64,000 nt of DNA from Geobacter sp. UBA2189 (lineage in GTDB: Bacteria; Desulfobacterota; Desulfuromonadia; Geobacterales; Pseudopelobacteraceae), in contig DCVL01000043.1 in the NCBI GenBank assembly GCA_002328035.1, positions 62,001 through 126,000 of the forward strand. Direction: 5' to 3'. Made by a program: the position numbers and the translations under genes. The notes under the pieces are model-generated. The model saw only the letters and a list, made by a program, of their open reading frames with translations. It made no database searches and had not been told where the DNA came from. Shown piece after piece: positions 17,642 to 26,396 of the stretch (its first letter is position 1; each line of letters starts with the position of its first letter).

Positions 17642-20600
17642 TTAGACCTCCTGCAGCCTGGCATACACCTTCTTCATCATCCATTCCCTGACAAGGCCGC
17701 CAAAGGCTTTGTCCTCTACAATCTTTTCAAAAATCTCCTGATTCTGATCCATCCGCTCGATCAGCTTGCCCAGAAACTGATCTTCAAAGGCATACTTGAA
17801 GGTATCAATCTTGTTAGCCTGTGCCTGGGTCTTCAGGGTTTCATCCGCCACAAGCTCTGCCTCAATCTGGTCAAAGAACAACCTGTCGGCCTGCTCAAAA
17901 TCGGTGCCGAACCGCTCATTCAAGAGGTCAATAATTTCAGATAATGCCGCCTTCTCTTCCTTTGCCCGTTTGATGCCCGCTTCTGTCAGACCGTCAAGCT
18001 CTCCGGTCTCATCCTTCTGTAGCTCAATACTGCCGTCCGCAATCTTCTGCAGGCGGTAGTATTCAAGGGCGACTTCATCATCAAGCTGCAAGGTTTCCGA
18101 TAAATCCTTCCTGGGCAGCTTGGTCTGCAGCAGCTTTGCGAATGCGTAGAACTTTTCAAAATCAGGCTCGGTAAAGGGCATAATCTGGGCAAGGAAGGAA
18201 TACAGGTTTGTCCAGGTGCGCAGACTCTTCTTGAACTCATCCTTTTCATCATCTTTCTCAATGGCCTTGAAACGATCAACCGCCGGGTCAATCCAGGCGT
18301 ATAACGCTGCCTGATCCTTTACCGTCAACCGACGGCTGTCCTTGAAGTAGACCCGTGCGAACACCTCAATCTCTGTCTGCCAGTAGATCTGTTTTTCATC
18401 CAGCCTGGCCTTCAGGTCATACAGATGATTCGGGTCGGGCTCGGATACCACGGTTGTAATCTCATAGTATGGCTGGAATGAGGCCAGTATCGTTTCGCGA
18501 TCATTCACAAAATCCAGCACAAAGGTATCATCCTTGCCCGGACAGGTGCGATTCAGGCGGGATAACGTCTGTACGGCCTTTACTCCGGAAAGCTTCTTGT
18601 CAACGTACATGGTGTGCAACAACGGCTGGTCAAAACCGGTCTGGTACTTATCCGCAACAATCAGGATCTTGTACTCATCCGTATCAAACATCTCCGGCAG
18701 TTCCCTTTCACCAAAGCCGGTCAAGGCCGGTTCAGAGACCCCTTCAGGGAAGTCGTTGTCAATCACCTTGCCGGAGAATGCCACCAGTACCTTAATGCCG
18801 GTATACCCCTTTGCCTTCAGGTATCTCCTGAACTCGTCAAAGTACCGTTTGGCGTGGAGCCTTGATCCGGTTACCAGCATCGCCTTAGCCCTGCCGCCGA
18901 TCTTTTTAGAAACGATCTGCCGGAAATGCTCAATGATGACTTCTGTCTTCTGTGAAAGGTTATGGGGATGCAGCGATACATACTTGCCTATGGCCTGTGC
19001 TGCCTTCTTTTTATTCAGCAGCGGGTCATCCTCAATGGCCTTGGTCAGCTTGAAATACAGTTCGTAGGTCGTATAGTTTTCCAGCACATCAAGAATAAAG
19101 CCCTCTTCAATGGCCTGACGCATGGAATACAGGTGGAACGGCTGCGGCTTTCCCTCTGCATTCAGGCAGCCAAACACAGCCAGGGTCTTGTACTTGGGGG
19201 TGGCGGTAAAGGCGAAGAACGAGATGTTATTCTGGCGGCCACGCGCGGCGCATGATTTCTCAACCTCGGCATTGATGGAGTCTTCATCATCATACTCACC
19301 GGCATCATCTTCAACAGCAGTTTCAAGAGACTTTGAAGAGAGCACCTCTTTCAGCTTCTTGCTGGCCTCGCCCCCCTGGGAGCTGTGTGCCTCGTCAATG
19401 ATAACGGCATACTTCCGGTCTGGCAGATCACCTGTCTTATCAATCACAAACGGGAACTTTTGCAGGGTGGTAATGATGATATGGGTACCGTAGCTGATAG
19501 CCGTGGCAAGCTGGGAGCTGTCCTTATCAACCTTCTGAACCACGCCGGTTTTATGCTCAAACTGGTAGATGGTGTTCTGCAGCTGGTTATCAAGCACCTT
19601 CCGATCAGTAACCACAATCACGCTGTCAAAGATTCGCTGATCCTGGGCGTTGTGCAGGCTGGAAAGGCGGTAGGCCAGCCAGGCAATGGAATTGCTCTTG
19701 CCGGAACCGGCTGAATGCTGGATCAGATAGTTTTTGCCTGCTCCGCTCTCTCTGGCGTCGGCAGTCAGTTTGCGAACAGCATCAAGCTGGTGATAGCGGG
19801 GGAAAACCATCTTCTCGCTTTTCTTCTTCACTCCATCCAGCTCGTATTCTTCTGTCTGTAGATGAATAAAGCGATGGATAACATCAAGCCAGCTATCTTT
19901 GATAAGGACATCTTCCCAAAGGTAGGAGGTCTTGTGACCCCCCTCACCCGGCCTTTGGCCACCCTCTCCAGGGAGTGGGTGAACTGTATCCCTTCTCCCT
20001 GGGGGAGAAGGATAGGATGAGGGCGAGTTGGCCGGATTGCCTTTGCCGTTATTGCAGCCCTTGTTGAACGGTAGCCAGTAGGTCTTGCTCCCGTTTACTC
20101 TGGTGGTCATGTAGACCTCATCAGGATCAACAGCAAAATGGACAAGGGCGCGTTTTTTGAAGGCAAACAAAAGCTCCCGGTTATCACGATCCTGAGCGTA
20201 CTGCCGCCTGGCATTGCTTGCCGTCTGTCCGGTAAAGTGATTTTTCAGTTCCAGCGTGGCAACCGGTAGACCGTTCAGGACAAGCACCAGATCAACCGAA
20301 TTTTTGTTCTTTGCGCTGTAGTAGAGCTGACGAACAACCTTCAGGCTGTTCTTTGCATACAAGGCCAGCGTATCCGGGTTTAAGCCCGATTCAGGCTTGA
20401 AAAAGGCCATCTGAAACCTGATGCCGTAATCAACAAAACCATTACGCAGCACATCAAGGGAACCACGCAGATCAAGCTCTTTATAAAGCCTCTGGATAAG
20501 CCGGTTTGGGCAGTCAGCGCCATGGACCGTTTCCAGCTTTGCCCATTTGTCAGGCTGGGTGGCCTGGATAAAGCTGATAACATCGGCATTGAACATCCCC

Positions 20601-20707
20601 AGCTCAACGCTGTAATCGTCGGCAATCCCCTGGCTGTAGCCGCCCTGTTCTACGAGGCATTCAACAATGGCGGTTTCAAAGGTCTTTTCTGTGTGGATAG
20701 TGGTCAC
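17642..20707 (-). CDS. hsdR: Type I restriction enzyme, HsdR subunit
   Basis: 1021 residues if translation starts at the GTG at 20707, which follows AAGGAA; upstream frame to 20821 crosses a promoter-like inverted repeat and is unlikely to be translated. The N-terminal PD-(D/E)XK nuclease is visible around residue 150 (VDLVLVLNG, then ATLELKN). Superfamily 2 motor: Walker A SAGSGKSNS near 335, DEAHSSQ near 437, FTATPKYKT, QTGFDQPLLHT and LSRLNRT. It cuts unmodified DNA after ATP-driven translocation. Residues 228-257 (SPSSYPSPPGRRDTV... GEGG) do not belong to the family and come from an inserted 90-bp palindromic element. hsdM and hsdS lie 3-10 kb upstream, with two foreign genes in between. 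Confidence 0.93.
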   Translation of the reverse strand: MTTIHTEKTFETAIVECLVEQGGYSQGIADDYSVELGMFNADVISFIQATQPDKWAKLETVHGADCPNRLIQRLYKELDLRGSLDVLRNGFVDYGIRFQMAFFKPESGLNPDTLALYAKNSLKVVRQLYYSAKNKNSVDLVLVLNGLPVATLELKNHFTGQTASNARRQYAQDRDNRELLFAFKKRALVHFAVDPDEVYMTTRVNGSKTYWLPFNKGCNNGKGNPANSPSSYPSPPGRRDTVHPLPGEGGQRPGEGGHKTSYLWEDVLIKDSWLDVIHRFIHLQTEEYELDGVKKKSEKMVFPRYHQLDAVRKLTADARESGAGKNYLIQHSAGSGKSNSIAWLAYRLSSLHNAQDQRIFDSVIVVTDRKVLDNQLQNTIYQFEHKTGVVQKVDKDSSQLATAISYGTHIIITTLQKFPFVIDKTGDLPDRKYAVIIDEAHSSQGGEASKKLKEVLSSKSLETAVEDDAGEYDDEDSINAEVEKSCAARGRQNNISFFAFTATPKYKTLAVFGCLNAEGKPQPFHLYSMRQAIEEGFILDVLENYTTYELYFKLTKAIEDDPLLNKKKAAQAIGKYVSLHPHNLSQKTEVIIEHFRQIVSKKIGGRAKAMLVTGSRLHAKRYFDEFRRYLKAKGYTGIKVLVAFSGKVIDNDFPEGVSEPALTGFGERELPEMFDTDEYKILIVADKYQTGFDQPLLHTMYVDKKLSGVKAVQTLSRLNRTCPGKDDTFVLDFVNDRETILASFQPYYEITTVVSEPDPNHLYDLKARLDEKQIYWQTEIEVFARVYFKDSRRLTVKDQAALYAWIDPAVDRFKAIEKDDEKDEFKKSLRTWTNLYSFLAQIMPFTEPDFEKFYAFAKLLQTKLPRKDLSETLQLDDEVALEYYRLQKIADGSIELQKDETGELDGLTEAGIKRAKEEKAALSEIIDLLNERFGTDFEQADRLFFDQIEAELVADETLKTQAQANKIDTFKYAFEDQFLGKLIERMDQNQEIFEKIVEDKAFGGLVREWMMKKVYARLQEV
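19937..20026. mobile_element. 90-bp palindromic (REP/MITE-like) element inserted in frame in hsdR
   Basis: On the + strand it opens with CCCCCTCACCCGG and ends with GGATAGGATGAGGGCG; inside, CCCTCTCCAGGGAG and CTTCTCCCTGGGGGAGAAG form hairpins. It adds 30 codons without a stop. Removing it joins GNPAN to HKTSYLWE, which reads like ordinary HsdR. The outer arms recall the hairpin at 8182-8211. Confidence 0.75.
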
Positions 20708-20724
20708 GTGCGTGGTTTCCTTCT

Positions 20725-20760
20725 TGCTTTGGTCGTAGCATGCATGGTGCGACCAAAGCA
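20725..20760. promoter_or_regulatory. 11-bp inverted repeat in the hsdR leader: candidate operator or RNA hairpin
   Basis: TGCTTTGGTCG (20725-20735) and CGACCAAAGCA (20750-20760) are perfect inverted copies 14 bp apart, centred on the palindrome ATGCAT. The right arm overlaps a TATGCT sequence that could be the hsdR -10, and the left arm ends about 18 bp before the GTG start. Type I restriction genes are often tightly controlled, so a repressor site or a leader hairpin is likely. Confidence 0.5.
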
Positions 20761-20970
20761 TAACATACTTAAAATGCTTGTAATTAATACTTATAAATAA
20801 TTTGCCCAGTGCTTTCCACAATTGCAGATTCTGTACTTTCTATCTGCCAGTATTACCCTTGTCTTACCCATAAAAGTCGTGTAAAGTTATTTGCAGATGG
20901 GGGCCATGTCGGCGTGAGCAGTTCGTGCTTGCCAACCAACATGAGTAACCAGAAACAAGTTAAAGGGGTT

Positions 20971-22587
20971 CTAGCAAGGTGGACAGTTCGTGGCCGCTGC
21001 TGCTAGAGCTCCTTTGTTTTTGTAATACCAAAGCCAATCATAGATCCGAATGGCTCTTTTAATGTCGGATTTTAAATTCTGTTTTTCTTTCTCCGTGGCA
21101 GAAAGTGCTGATGGGTTGGTTGTTAAAACGTCTCGTATCAAATCCAGTAATTCTAACGGATTGATATTTTCCTCTTTAAGATACTGGAGTGCCTGGAGGC
21201 ATCTTTCTGACGATAACCGTCGCCTTAGCGATACAATGGTTTCGTTTCTGTAAGAACTCCCTTCTCGATTCTTTTTTATTGTTGAAGAGAGTAAGTCGTC
21301 AAAATCAGCTTTAATCGCAGATTTAACCTTGTCAGGAATTTCTCCAGAATATCCGGCAAGATATTTGTAAATCGGAAGAATGCTATTGATAGGCAGCAAG
21401 GTAGGTATCGAACGTGTGACTATCTTTTCAGCGTCAAACTCCCCGTTATCAAAAATTACATCGGCATAAAGCTCTGCCGCTGTAATGCCCGCGTATCCTA
21501 TCTGGCCGAACTCAGACAGCACCCCAACGCCGACAACCACTTCCACATCTTCCAGTTTGTCATCCTCAAGATTTATTACACGCATTCTGCCTGTCGGCTT
21601 ATTGGTTAGAACCAGCTCATAAATATCCTGCTTCAGTCGTCTTAACATAGGAGCGTTATATTTTGCCTGGTTTTCAAGCAACGCCTGATAAAGCGGTTCG
21701 TAACTTTTAAGCCGAACACGGGTCATATCAATGGATTTCCCGCCTTCAAAGGATTTGCTGTATGTTGAAATCTCTTCAGCCTCTCCTTCTTTAGCCCTCA
21801 CCACAAAAATGAGCCGTTCCTTTATCCTTTCAAGGTTTTCGACGGAAAGGCATTTCACAATGGATTTCAAGATGGTTTCAATGTTTTTATCGGCAAGGGA
21901 ATAACCGATGAATATGATAGGATGCTCAAGGAAAATGGTTAGTATCTTTGCTGCCAGATACGCATTGTTTTCAGTAAAGTTGGCATAGTCAGCCTCATTA
22001 ATAACAATGGATCCCGGTTTTGAGCAGCACCCGTGGATTTTGTAGATTTCTGAAATACCTTGCAGAGTTGAGAACAGCAGCTCTTCCTGCCCGACATACT
22101 TTGTGTAGTTGGTGAAAACATCCTCAATAAAACTGTCATAATTTGTCGTTAACACACCACCGATGCTTTTCATTTCAAGCTGCTTAAATAACGCTATTTC
22201 TGAAGCATATTCCTGATTGTGGGTTTTGCTGCGCTCACGGGTATGATGGGCAATTTCGATTTTGAAGGGAGATACGCCACGCCGCAGCTCATCAGCAGAC
22301 TGTTCACGATTTTCCTGGAATTGCGGGGCTTTAAACCACAACAGATTGAAGTCATGTTCAATCAACTCTGCTACTTTTGGCAGGAGACCTTCCTTGTAGT
22401 CAAATGCCTTTGCCTGCTGAACATAGATCTCATAGGCATACTCATCATCCTTGGCAATACCGGCAAATTTCCTTAGAAGACCTTCCCAGTTCTCAAGCCC
22501 CAGATAGCGGATGGAAAGGCCGGAGCCAACAAAGAGCAATGGCAAGTGATCATTTTTTGTCAATCGCTTCAGAATAGCACTTTTCAT
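20971..22587 (-). CDS. SIR2-like domain protein inside the restriction operon
   Basis: 538 residues from the ATG at 22587, which has a near-perfect site (GGAGGAG, 22593-22599). The SIR2 Rossmann features are present: FVGSGLS (19-25), TTNYD (147-151), the catalytic-type His185 in KIHG, and FIGYSLAD. This matches the SIR2_2 group used in bacterial defence to destroy NAD+ in infected cells. The C-terminal half (about 250-538) has no motif I recognise and may sense the invader. Its ATG overlaps (ATGA) the stop of an hsdS relic, and it lies between hsdS and hsdR. Arg codons include AGG and AGA, unlike the surrounding hsd genes. NADase activity is inferred. Confidence 0.85.
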   Translation of the reverse strand: MKSAILKRLTKNDHLPLLFVGSGLSIRYLGLENWEGLLRKFAGIAKDDEYAYEIYVQQAKAFDYKEGLLPKVAELIEHDFNLLWFKAPQFQENREQSADELRRGVSPFKIEIAHHTRERSKTHNQEYASEIALFKQLEMKSIGGVLTTNYDSFIEDVFTNYTKYVGQEELLFSTLQGISEIYKIHGCCSKPGSIVINEADYANFTENNAYLAAKILTIFLEHPIIFIGYSLADKNIETILKSIVKCLSVENLERIKERLIFVVRAKEGEAEEISTYSKSFEGGKSIDMTRVRLKSYEPLYQALLENQAKYNAPMLRRLKQDIYELVLTNKPTGRMRVINLEDDKLEDVEVVVGVGVLSEFGQIGYAGITAAELYADVIFDNGEFDAEKIVTRSIPTLLPINSILPIYKYLAGYSGEIPDKVKSAIKADFDDLLSSTIKKNREGSSYRNETIVSLRRRLSSERCLQALQYLKEENINPLELLDLIRDVLTTNPSALSATEKEKQNLKSDIKRAIRIYDWLWYYKNKGALAAAATNCPPC

Positions 22588-22676
22588 TCTTTCTCCTCCC
22601 CACACAGATCAATCTTCCCTGTTACTACCTCAGAAATCAGCTTGGTGCGGTACTCCTTGAGCAGCTCGATCTGTTT
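22584..22676 (-). pseudogene. Relic of an hsdS 3' end
   Basis: About 80 bp are roughly 91% identical (seven differences) to the last part of hsdS at 24024-24106. In the same frame it reads KQIELLKEYRTKLISEVV and TGKIDL, then a divergent CGEEKE and a TGA at 22584-22586 that overlaps the SIR2 start. No start or upstream part of an hsdS remains here: the similarity stops at 22676. Confidence 0.8.
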
Positions 22677-22736
22677 TTGGGAGATGACAGTGGTTTTAAA
22701 GGTTTTTAAGTATTTATGGCGGTCATATAAGCATCC

Positions 22737-23927
22737 TCAAAACCCTATCAGGAAAAGTGGCCGCTTAATTCCGCTGATTTCGTTGCCGTGGGAGAGAATC
22801 AGGTTTTTCCTGCCTTCAAACCCTTTAAACTGTTCACGTCCCTTGCCAGGTCCGCCAATCTCGATAACATACTGTTCATTATCAGATTGCACCAGATAAT
22901 CGGGCGTTTTCGCCCCACGTGTAGATTTCAGGTAGCTGAAGGAGATACCCTTGCAGATCATCATCTCAGCAAAGAACTCTTCACGAAGCGAGCCTATGGC
23001 GTTTTCGTACTGTTGAAACAGCAGACGGTAGGGCAAGCGCATCAGGATTTTTGGTTCTTTCATGACATTGGTACCGACAGGCATAACCCGTTTTAGAACA
23101 AATGCCTGTTCAAGAAGATCAACATACTGCTCTGCCTTGTATTTGGTGATCTTCAGGTTGTTGGAAAGTGAAGAATAGTTGATTCCATCCGGTGAGGATG
23201 AGCCTATAAAGCGCACCAGTTTATGAAGAACTGCAATTTCATCTGTCATCAGTCTGGCTATCAGTGCGATATCGCTGGTGATGATTTTGTCGAGGATGTT
23301 TGCCATGAGCGGCACAATGTTTGGCTCTTCCAGGGCAAAGGGGAACACGCCGCCTTTAAGAAAACCTTCAAAATGAGTTTCCTGGCGAATATGGCCTGTT
23401 TCCCAGCTCTGTTCCATAAGTTGATGAACAGAAAGAGGGGGGAGTTCAAGCGATCTGGTGAAATAGAGATATTCACGGAAGCTGAAGGGATTAACAGGAA
23501 CCAGCTTAACCCTTCTTGAAAGATCGTAGGCAGCTTCATGAAGAGAGAGGGCGACGGAACTGGAGAAAACGATACGCACATTCAGAAAATCATATATTTT
23601 TTTCAGTTCCCTTGCGTACTGTTTTTCATGATGGATCTCATCAACGAGAAACAGGGTGTATTTGTACTTTTCATGGAGTGCCTGGATGGTCTGAAAAAGT
23701 CCGTCTATTTCAACCGCATCCAGAGAGAGGTAGCAGGCGTTATCCGCAAAATGAGCCAACAGCTGTTTGAGAATGACCGTTTTCCCTGAACCTCGCGGGC
23801 CGACAAGCCCTATCTGATGCCTGCCGGTATCGTCGAGAACGCTCTGGAAGACAAACCGCTTGCGCTGAATGGAACTTCCCTGCGTCAAAGCGATTTCGTT
23901 CAGTTTGAGAATTGTTGTGATATCCAT
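22737..23927 (-). CDS. AAA ATPase with DUF4143-type C terminus
   Basis: 396 residues. Walker A GPRGSGKT at 43-50 and Walker B LFLVDEIHH near 95, in an AAA_14-type domain (FSSSVALSL, then RRVKLVPVNPFSFREYL). The C-terminal part, with DGINYSSLSNNLKITKYKAEQYV and a PDYLV...YVIEIGG segment, matches DUF4143, a PD-(D/E)XK-like fold of unclear role. Such ATPases are common in accessory regions and have been suspected of defence or toxin-antitoxin roles, but their function is not settled. It has its own upstream region with nested inverted repeats and looks like a separate cassette placed between hsdS and the SIR2 gene. Codons such as AGA and AGG are more frequent than in the hsd genes. Confidence 0.82.
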   Translation of the reverse strand: MDITTILKLNEIALTQGSSIQRKRFVFQSVLDDTGRHQIGLVGPRGSGKTVILKQLLAHFADNACYLSLDAVEIDGLFQTIQALHEKYKYTLFLVDEIHHEKQYARELKKIYDFLNVRIVFSSSVALSLHEAAYDLSRRVKLVPVNPFSFREYLYFTRSLELPPLSVHQLMEQSWETGHIRQETHFEGFLKGGVFPFALEEPNIVPLMANILDKIITSDIALIARLMTDEIAVLHKLVRFIGSSSPDGINYSSLSNNLKITKYKAEQYVDLLEQAFVLKRVMPVGTNVMKEPKILMRLPYRLLFQQYENAIGSLREEFFAEMMICKGISFSYLKSTRGAKTPDYLVQSDNEQYVIEIGGPGKGREQFKGFEGRKNLILSHGNEISGIKRPLFLIGF

Positions 23928-23946
23928 GCCGTTTATATACCCTTAG

Positions 23947-24001
23947 CATACATTCTGGTCAATGGCTTTCCAGAATGTATGTCATTTTAGAAAGTCATTG
24001 A
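23947..24001. promoter_or_regulatory. Two overlapping inverted repeats upstream of the DUF4143 ATPase gene
   Basis: First repeat: CATACATTCTGG (23947-23958) with CCAGAATGTATG (23970-23981), perfect over 12 bp. Second: TCAATGGCTTTC (23959-23970) with GAAAGTCATTGA (23990-24001), one mismatch. They share sequence, so only one hairpin can form at a time. The set lies between the hsdS stop and the ATPase start and could be an operator, an attenuator or a cassette end. Confidence 0.5.
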
Positions 24002-24015
24002 ACGAAATGATGCGA

Positions 24016-25377
24016 TTATGCCACCTCCCCGCGCAGATCAATCTTCCCCGTTACCACTTCAGAAATCAGCGTGGTGCGGTACTCCTTGAACAGCTCGATC
24101 TGTTTCTTGAACTTGGCGATGATGGCATCCAGTCGGGCGCATTCGGTTTCTATGTGGGTGACGATGGCGGTTTGTTCTGATGGCGGCGGAAAACATAAGT
24201 TGAAGTTCTTTAGTGATTCAAAATTCAGTCCCTCTCTGCCACTGCCTGTCTGCTCGATGTCTATTTGTTTTTGGCCGACATCAGATCTAAGCAGATAATA
24301 CAAAAACTTTGTTTCTATTGTTGTAGTTGGTCTAATGATGCAGACATGCTGGTTTACGTTAGCTTCTCCAAGAACTTCGTCCGCAAAATAACATCGCCCA
24401 ATCGAAGCTCCGGTAATATTCAACAGAACATCACCAACCATAACCTTGCTGTTTGACATATCGTCATGTGTTTCTTGTGATATATATGCAACATCATCCA
24501 ATTTTAGACCGATAAAATGGATATTCTGGCTTCTTAATAGCGGAATACCATCAAGCTGATAAACGCTTGCTCCTCCTTTTGGCGTAACACCGCTTCCAAC
24601 CTTTGAAACAAAGTACTTCAACCGCTTCACCTCCCAATGCTCAGGAATATCCCCAAGCCAGTCAACGCCGGAAGGTTGAGTTTTTGCGGCTGGATCAAGC
24701 CCCCTGGTCACCGCACGGTTGATAATGGTGGTTTTCTCTTCTTCATACAGGGCAATCAGCTTTTCTTTGTTGGCAATCAGTTGGTCAATCTCGGCGGTCT
24801 TGCGGTCGAGGAATGTGGCGATGGCGGTTTGTTCGGGGGGAGGAGGCAATACAATCGAGAATGATTTAATAATGGAGGAGTTCAATCCTTCCATTATTGA
24901 TCCATTGCTCAACAGCTTCTTTTGATGAAATATATACGCAGAATCATTAATAAGTACCTGCAAAAAAATCGGGTGCACTTGGTTGTCATCTGGTCTAACT
25001 CTGATAAGGTGAGAGTCCATAATACCTTTTTTGATTTTACTCGGTACAAGCTTTGCTAAACCAGTGGTGCCCATCATTGTAATCAGTAAATCACCAGTCA
25101 AAATTTCATAAACTTCAAGTTCCTGAAATTTATTTTCATCTATGTGTCGAAAGCCTCTTTCAAAATCGTCGTTAATAACATTTTCTTGCCCATAGACTTT
25201 ATACCCATCAGACGTTAAATATTCTGATTTGAGAGCACTTCCAAATGGCCCTATTTTAATCCCGTCATTTCCAGGTCGAAGCATGTACTTCAGGCTTTTG
25301 CAGTTCCACCCCTCCGGTATCTCCCCGATCCACTCCACCCCGGAATCCTTGTATCGCTCGTAACGCGGCAGGCTCAT
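24016..25377 (-). CDS. hsdS: Type I restriction enzyme specificity subunit HsdS
   Basis: 453 residues with two target-recognition domains, each opened by a similar linker (DSGVEWIGEIPEGW and PSGVDWLGDIPEHWEVKRLKY) and followed by a conserved helical spacer (PPPPEQTAIATFLDRKTAEID and PPPSEQTAIVTHIETE). Each domain reads one half of a bipartite site. Its start overlaps the YhcG-nuclease stop by four bases. A second copy of its 3' end lies at 22584-22676. Confidence 0.93.
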   Translation of the reverse strand: MSLPRYERYKDSGVEWIGEIPEGWNCKSLKYMLRPGNDGIKIGPFGSALKSEYLTSDGYKVYGQENVINDDFERGFRHIDENKFQELEVYEILTGDLLITMMGTTGLAKLVPSKIKKGIMDSHLIRVRPDDNQVHPIFLQVLINDSAYIFHQKKLLSNGSIMEGLNSSIIKSFSIVLPPPPEQTAIATFLDRKTAEIDQLIANKEKLIALYEEEKTTIINRAVTRGLDPAAKTQPSGVDWLGDIPEHWEVKRLKYFVSKVGSGVTPKGGASVYQLDGIPLLRSQNIHFIGLKLDDVAYISQETHDDMSNSKVMVGDVLLNITGASIGRCYFADEVLGEANVNQHVCIIRPTTTIETKFLYYLLRSDVGQKQIDIEQTGSGREGLNFESLKNFNLCFPPPSEQTAIVTHIETECARLDAIIAKFKKQIELFKEYRTTLISEVVTGKIDLRGEVA

Positions 25378-26396
25378 AGTTCAGCCTCCGCAGCAATATT
25401 CTGTAGGTAGAACTCATGCAGTTTGGCCTGCAACAGCTTCTTGTCCGGCAGTTGGGTCTGGTATTCAGCAATCAGGGCGGGTGAAAGGGAGCGGCTTAAG
25501 GCATACTCAACCACCTCCGCATCCTTACTGGCGCAGAGCAACAGGCCAATGGAGGGGTTTTCGTGTGGTTTTTTGACATCGCGATCAAGGGCTTCCAGAT
25601 AAAACTCCAGCTTGCCCAGATATTCCGGCTCAAAGCGGCCAACCTTCAGCTCTATGGCCACCAGACAGTTAAGGCCGCGATGAAAGAACAGCAGATCAAG
25701 GGCAAAGTCACGCTTGCCCACCTGAAGCGGAAATTCTGAACCGGCAAAACAGAAATCCCGCCCCAGTTCAACCAGAAAATCCTTTAGTTTATGCAGCAGC
25801 CCCTTATGCAGATCAGCTTCATCGTGACCATCTGCCAGGCTAAGAAATTCAACCAGATAAGAGTCCTTGAAGACATCCAAAGCATCAGAATGAATTTGTG
25901 TCACCAGTGGTGACACTTTTGGTGGATGCAGTATGGTGCGTTCAAAAAGTGCTGTCTTAAACTGCCGTTCAAGCTCACGTTTACCCCACTTTTCCTTGAT
26001 AGCCATCCGCAGATAGAACTCCCGTTCTTCCTCCCGCTTACTCTGGCTGATGATGATCAGGTTATGGGTCCAGGATAATTGTCTCACCAGTGGCGAGACT
26101 TTTTCATCGTTGCGATAGGTCTCGTAAAACTGCCGCATCCGAAAGAGATTTGCCCGTGTAAAACCCCGCAAACCGGGCTGGGTCTGCGCCAGGTAGGCGG
26201 CAAGTTGTTCGACAACCCCATCCCCCCATTCGGCGCTTTCTATCTTGCGACTGATATAGGCGCCCACCTGCCAGTACAGCTCTATAAGCGTGGTGTTGAC
26301 GGCCTGAAACGCCTGCTTGCGGGCGGCTTCGATAAGCTGCAGAACCTCGGTAAAGGAGGGTTCAACCGTTTTCTTGATTATGCGGACATCTTTCAC
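25374..26396 (-). CDS. YhcG/DUF1016 family PD-(D/E)XK nuclease
   Basis: 340 residues. N-terminal DUF1016_N winged-helix part (YWQVGAYISRKIESAEWGDGVVEQLA, cut here to its key features: YWQVG, WGDGV, FTRANLFRMRQFY, LSWTHNLIII). The C-terminal nuclease domain shows DFALDLLFFHRGLNCLVAIELKVG, in which D..ELK is the PD-(D/E)XK triad, then GKLEFYLEALD. The family is often found inside type I restriction operons. Both ends overlap neighbours by four bases (hsdM stop, hsdS start), so it is translated as part of the operon rather than inserted at random. Its function in restriction is not established. Confidence 0.88.
   Translation of the reverse strand: MKDVRIIKKTVEPSFTEVLQLIEAARKQAFQAVNTTLIELYWQVGAYISRKIESAEWGDGVVEQLAAYLAQTQPGLRGFTRANLFRMRQFYETYRNDEKVSPLVRQLSWTHNLIIISQSKREEEREFYLRMAIKEKWGKRELERQFKTALFERTILHPPKVSPLVTQIHSDALDVFKDSYLVEFLSLADGHDEADLHKGLLHKLKDFLVELGRDFCFAGSEFPLQVGKRDFALDLLFFHRGLNCLVAIELKVGRFEPEYLGKLEFYLEALDRDVKKPHENPSIGLLLCASKDAEVVEYALSRSLSPALIAEYQTQLPDKKLLQAKLHEFYLQNIAAEAEL

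Noticed and set aside
20708..20821. N-terminal extension of hsdR to 20821
   Set aside because: It would translate through the inverted repeat and promoter-like sequence and has no ribosome site; GTG 20707 has one.
20918..20992. CAGTTCGTG occurring twice between SIR2 and hsdR
   Set aside because: Only nine bases, one copy inside the SIR2 coding end; likely chance.
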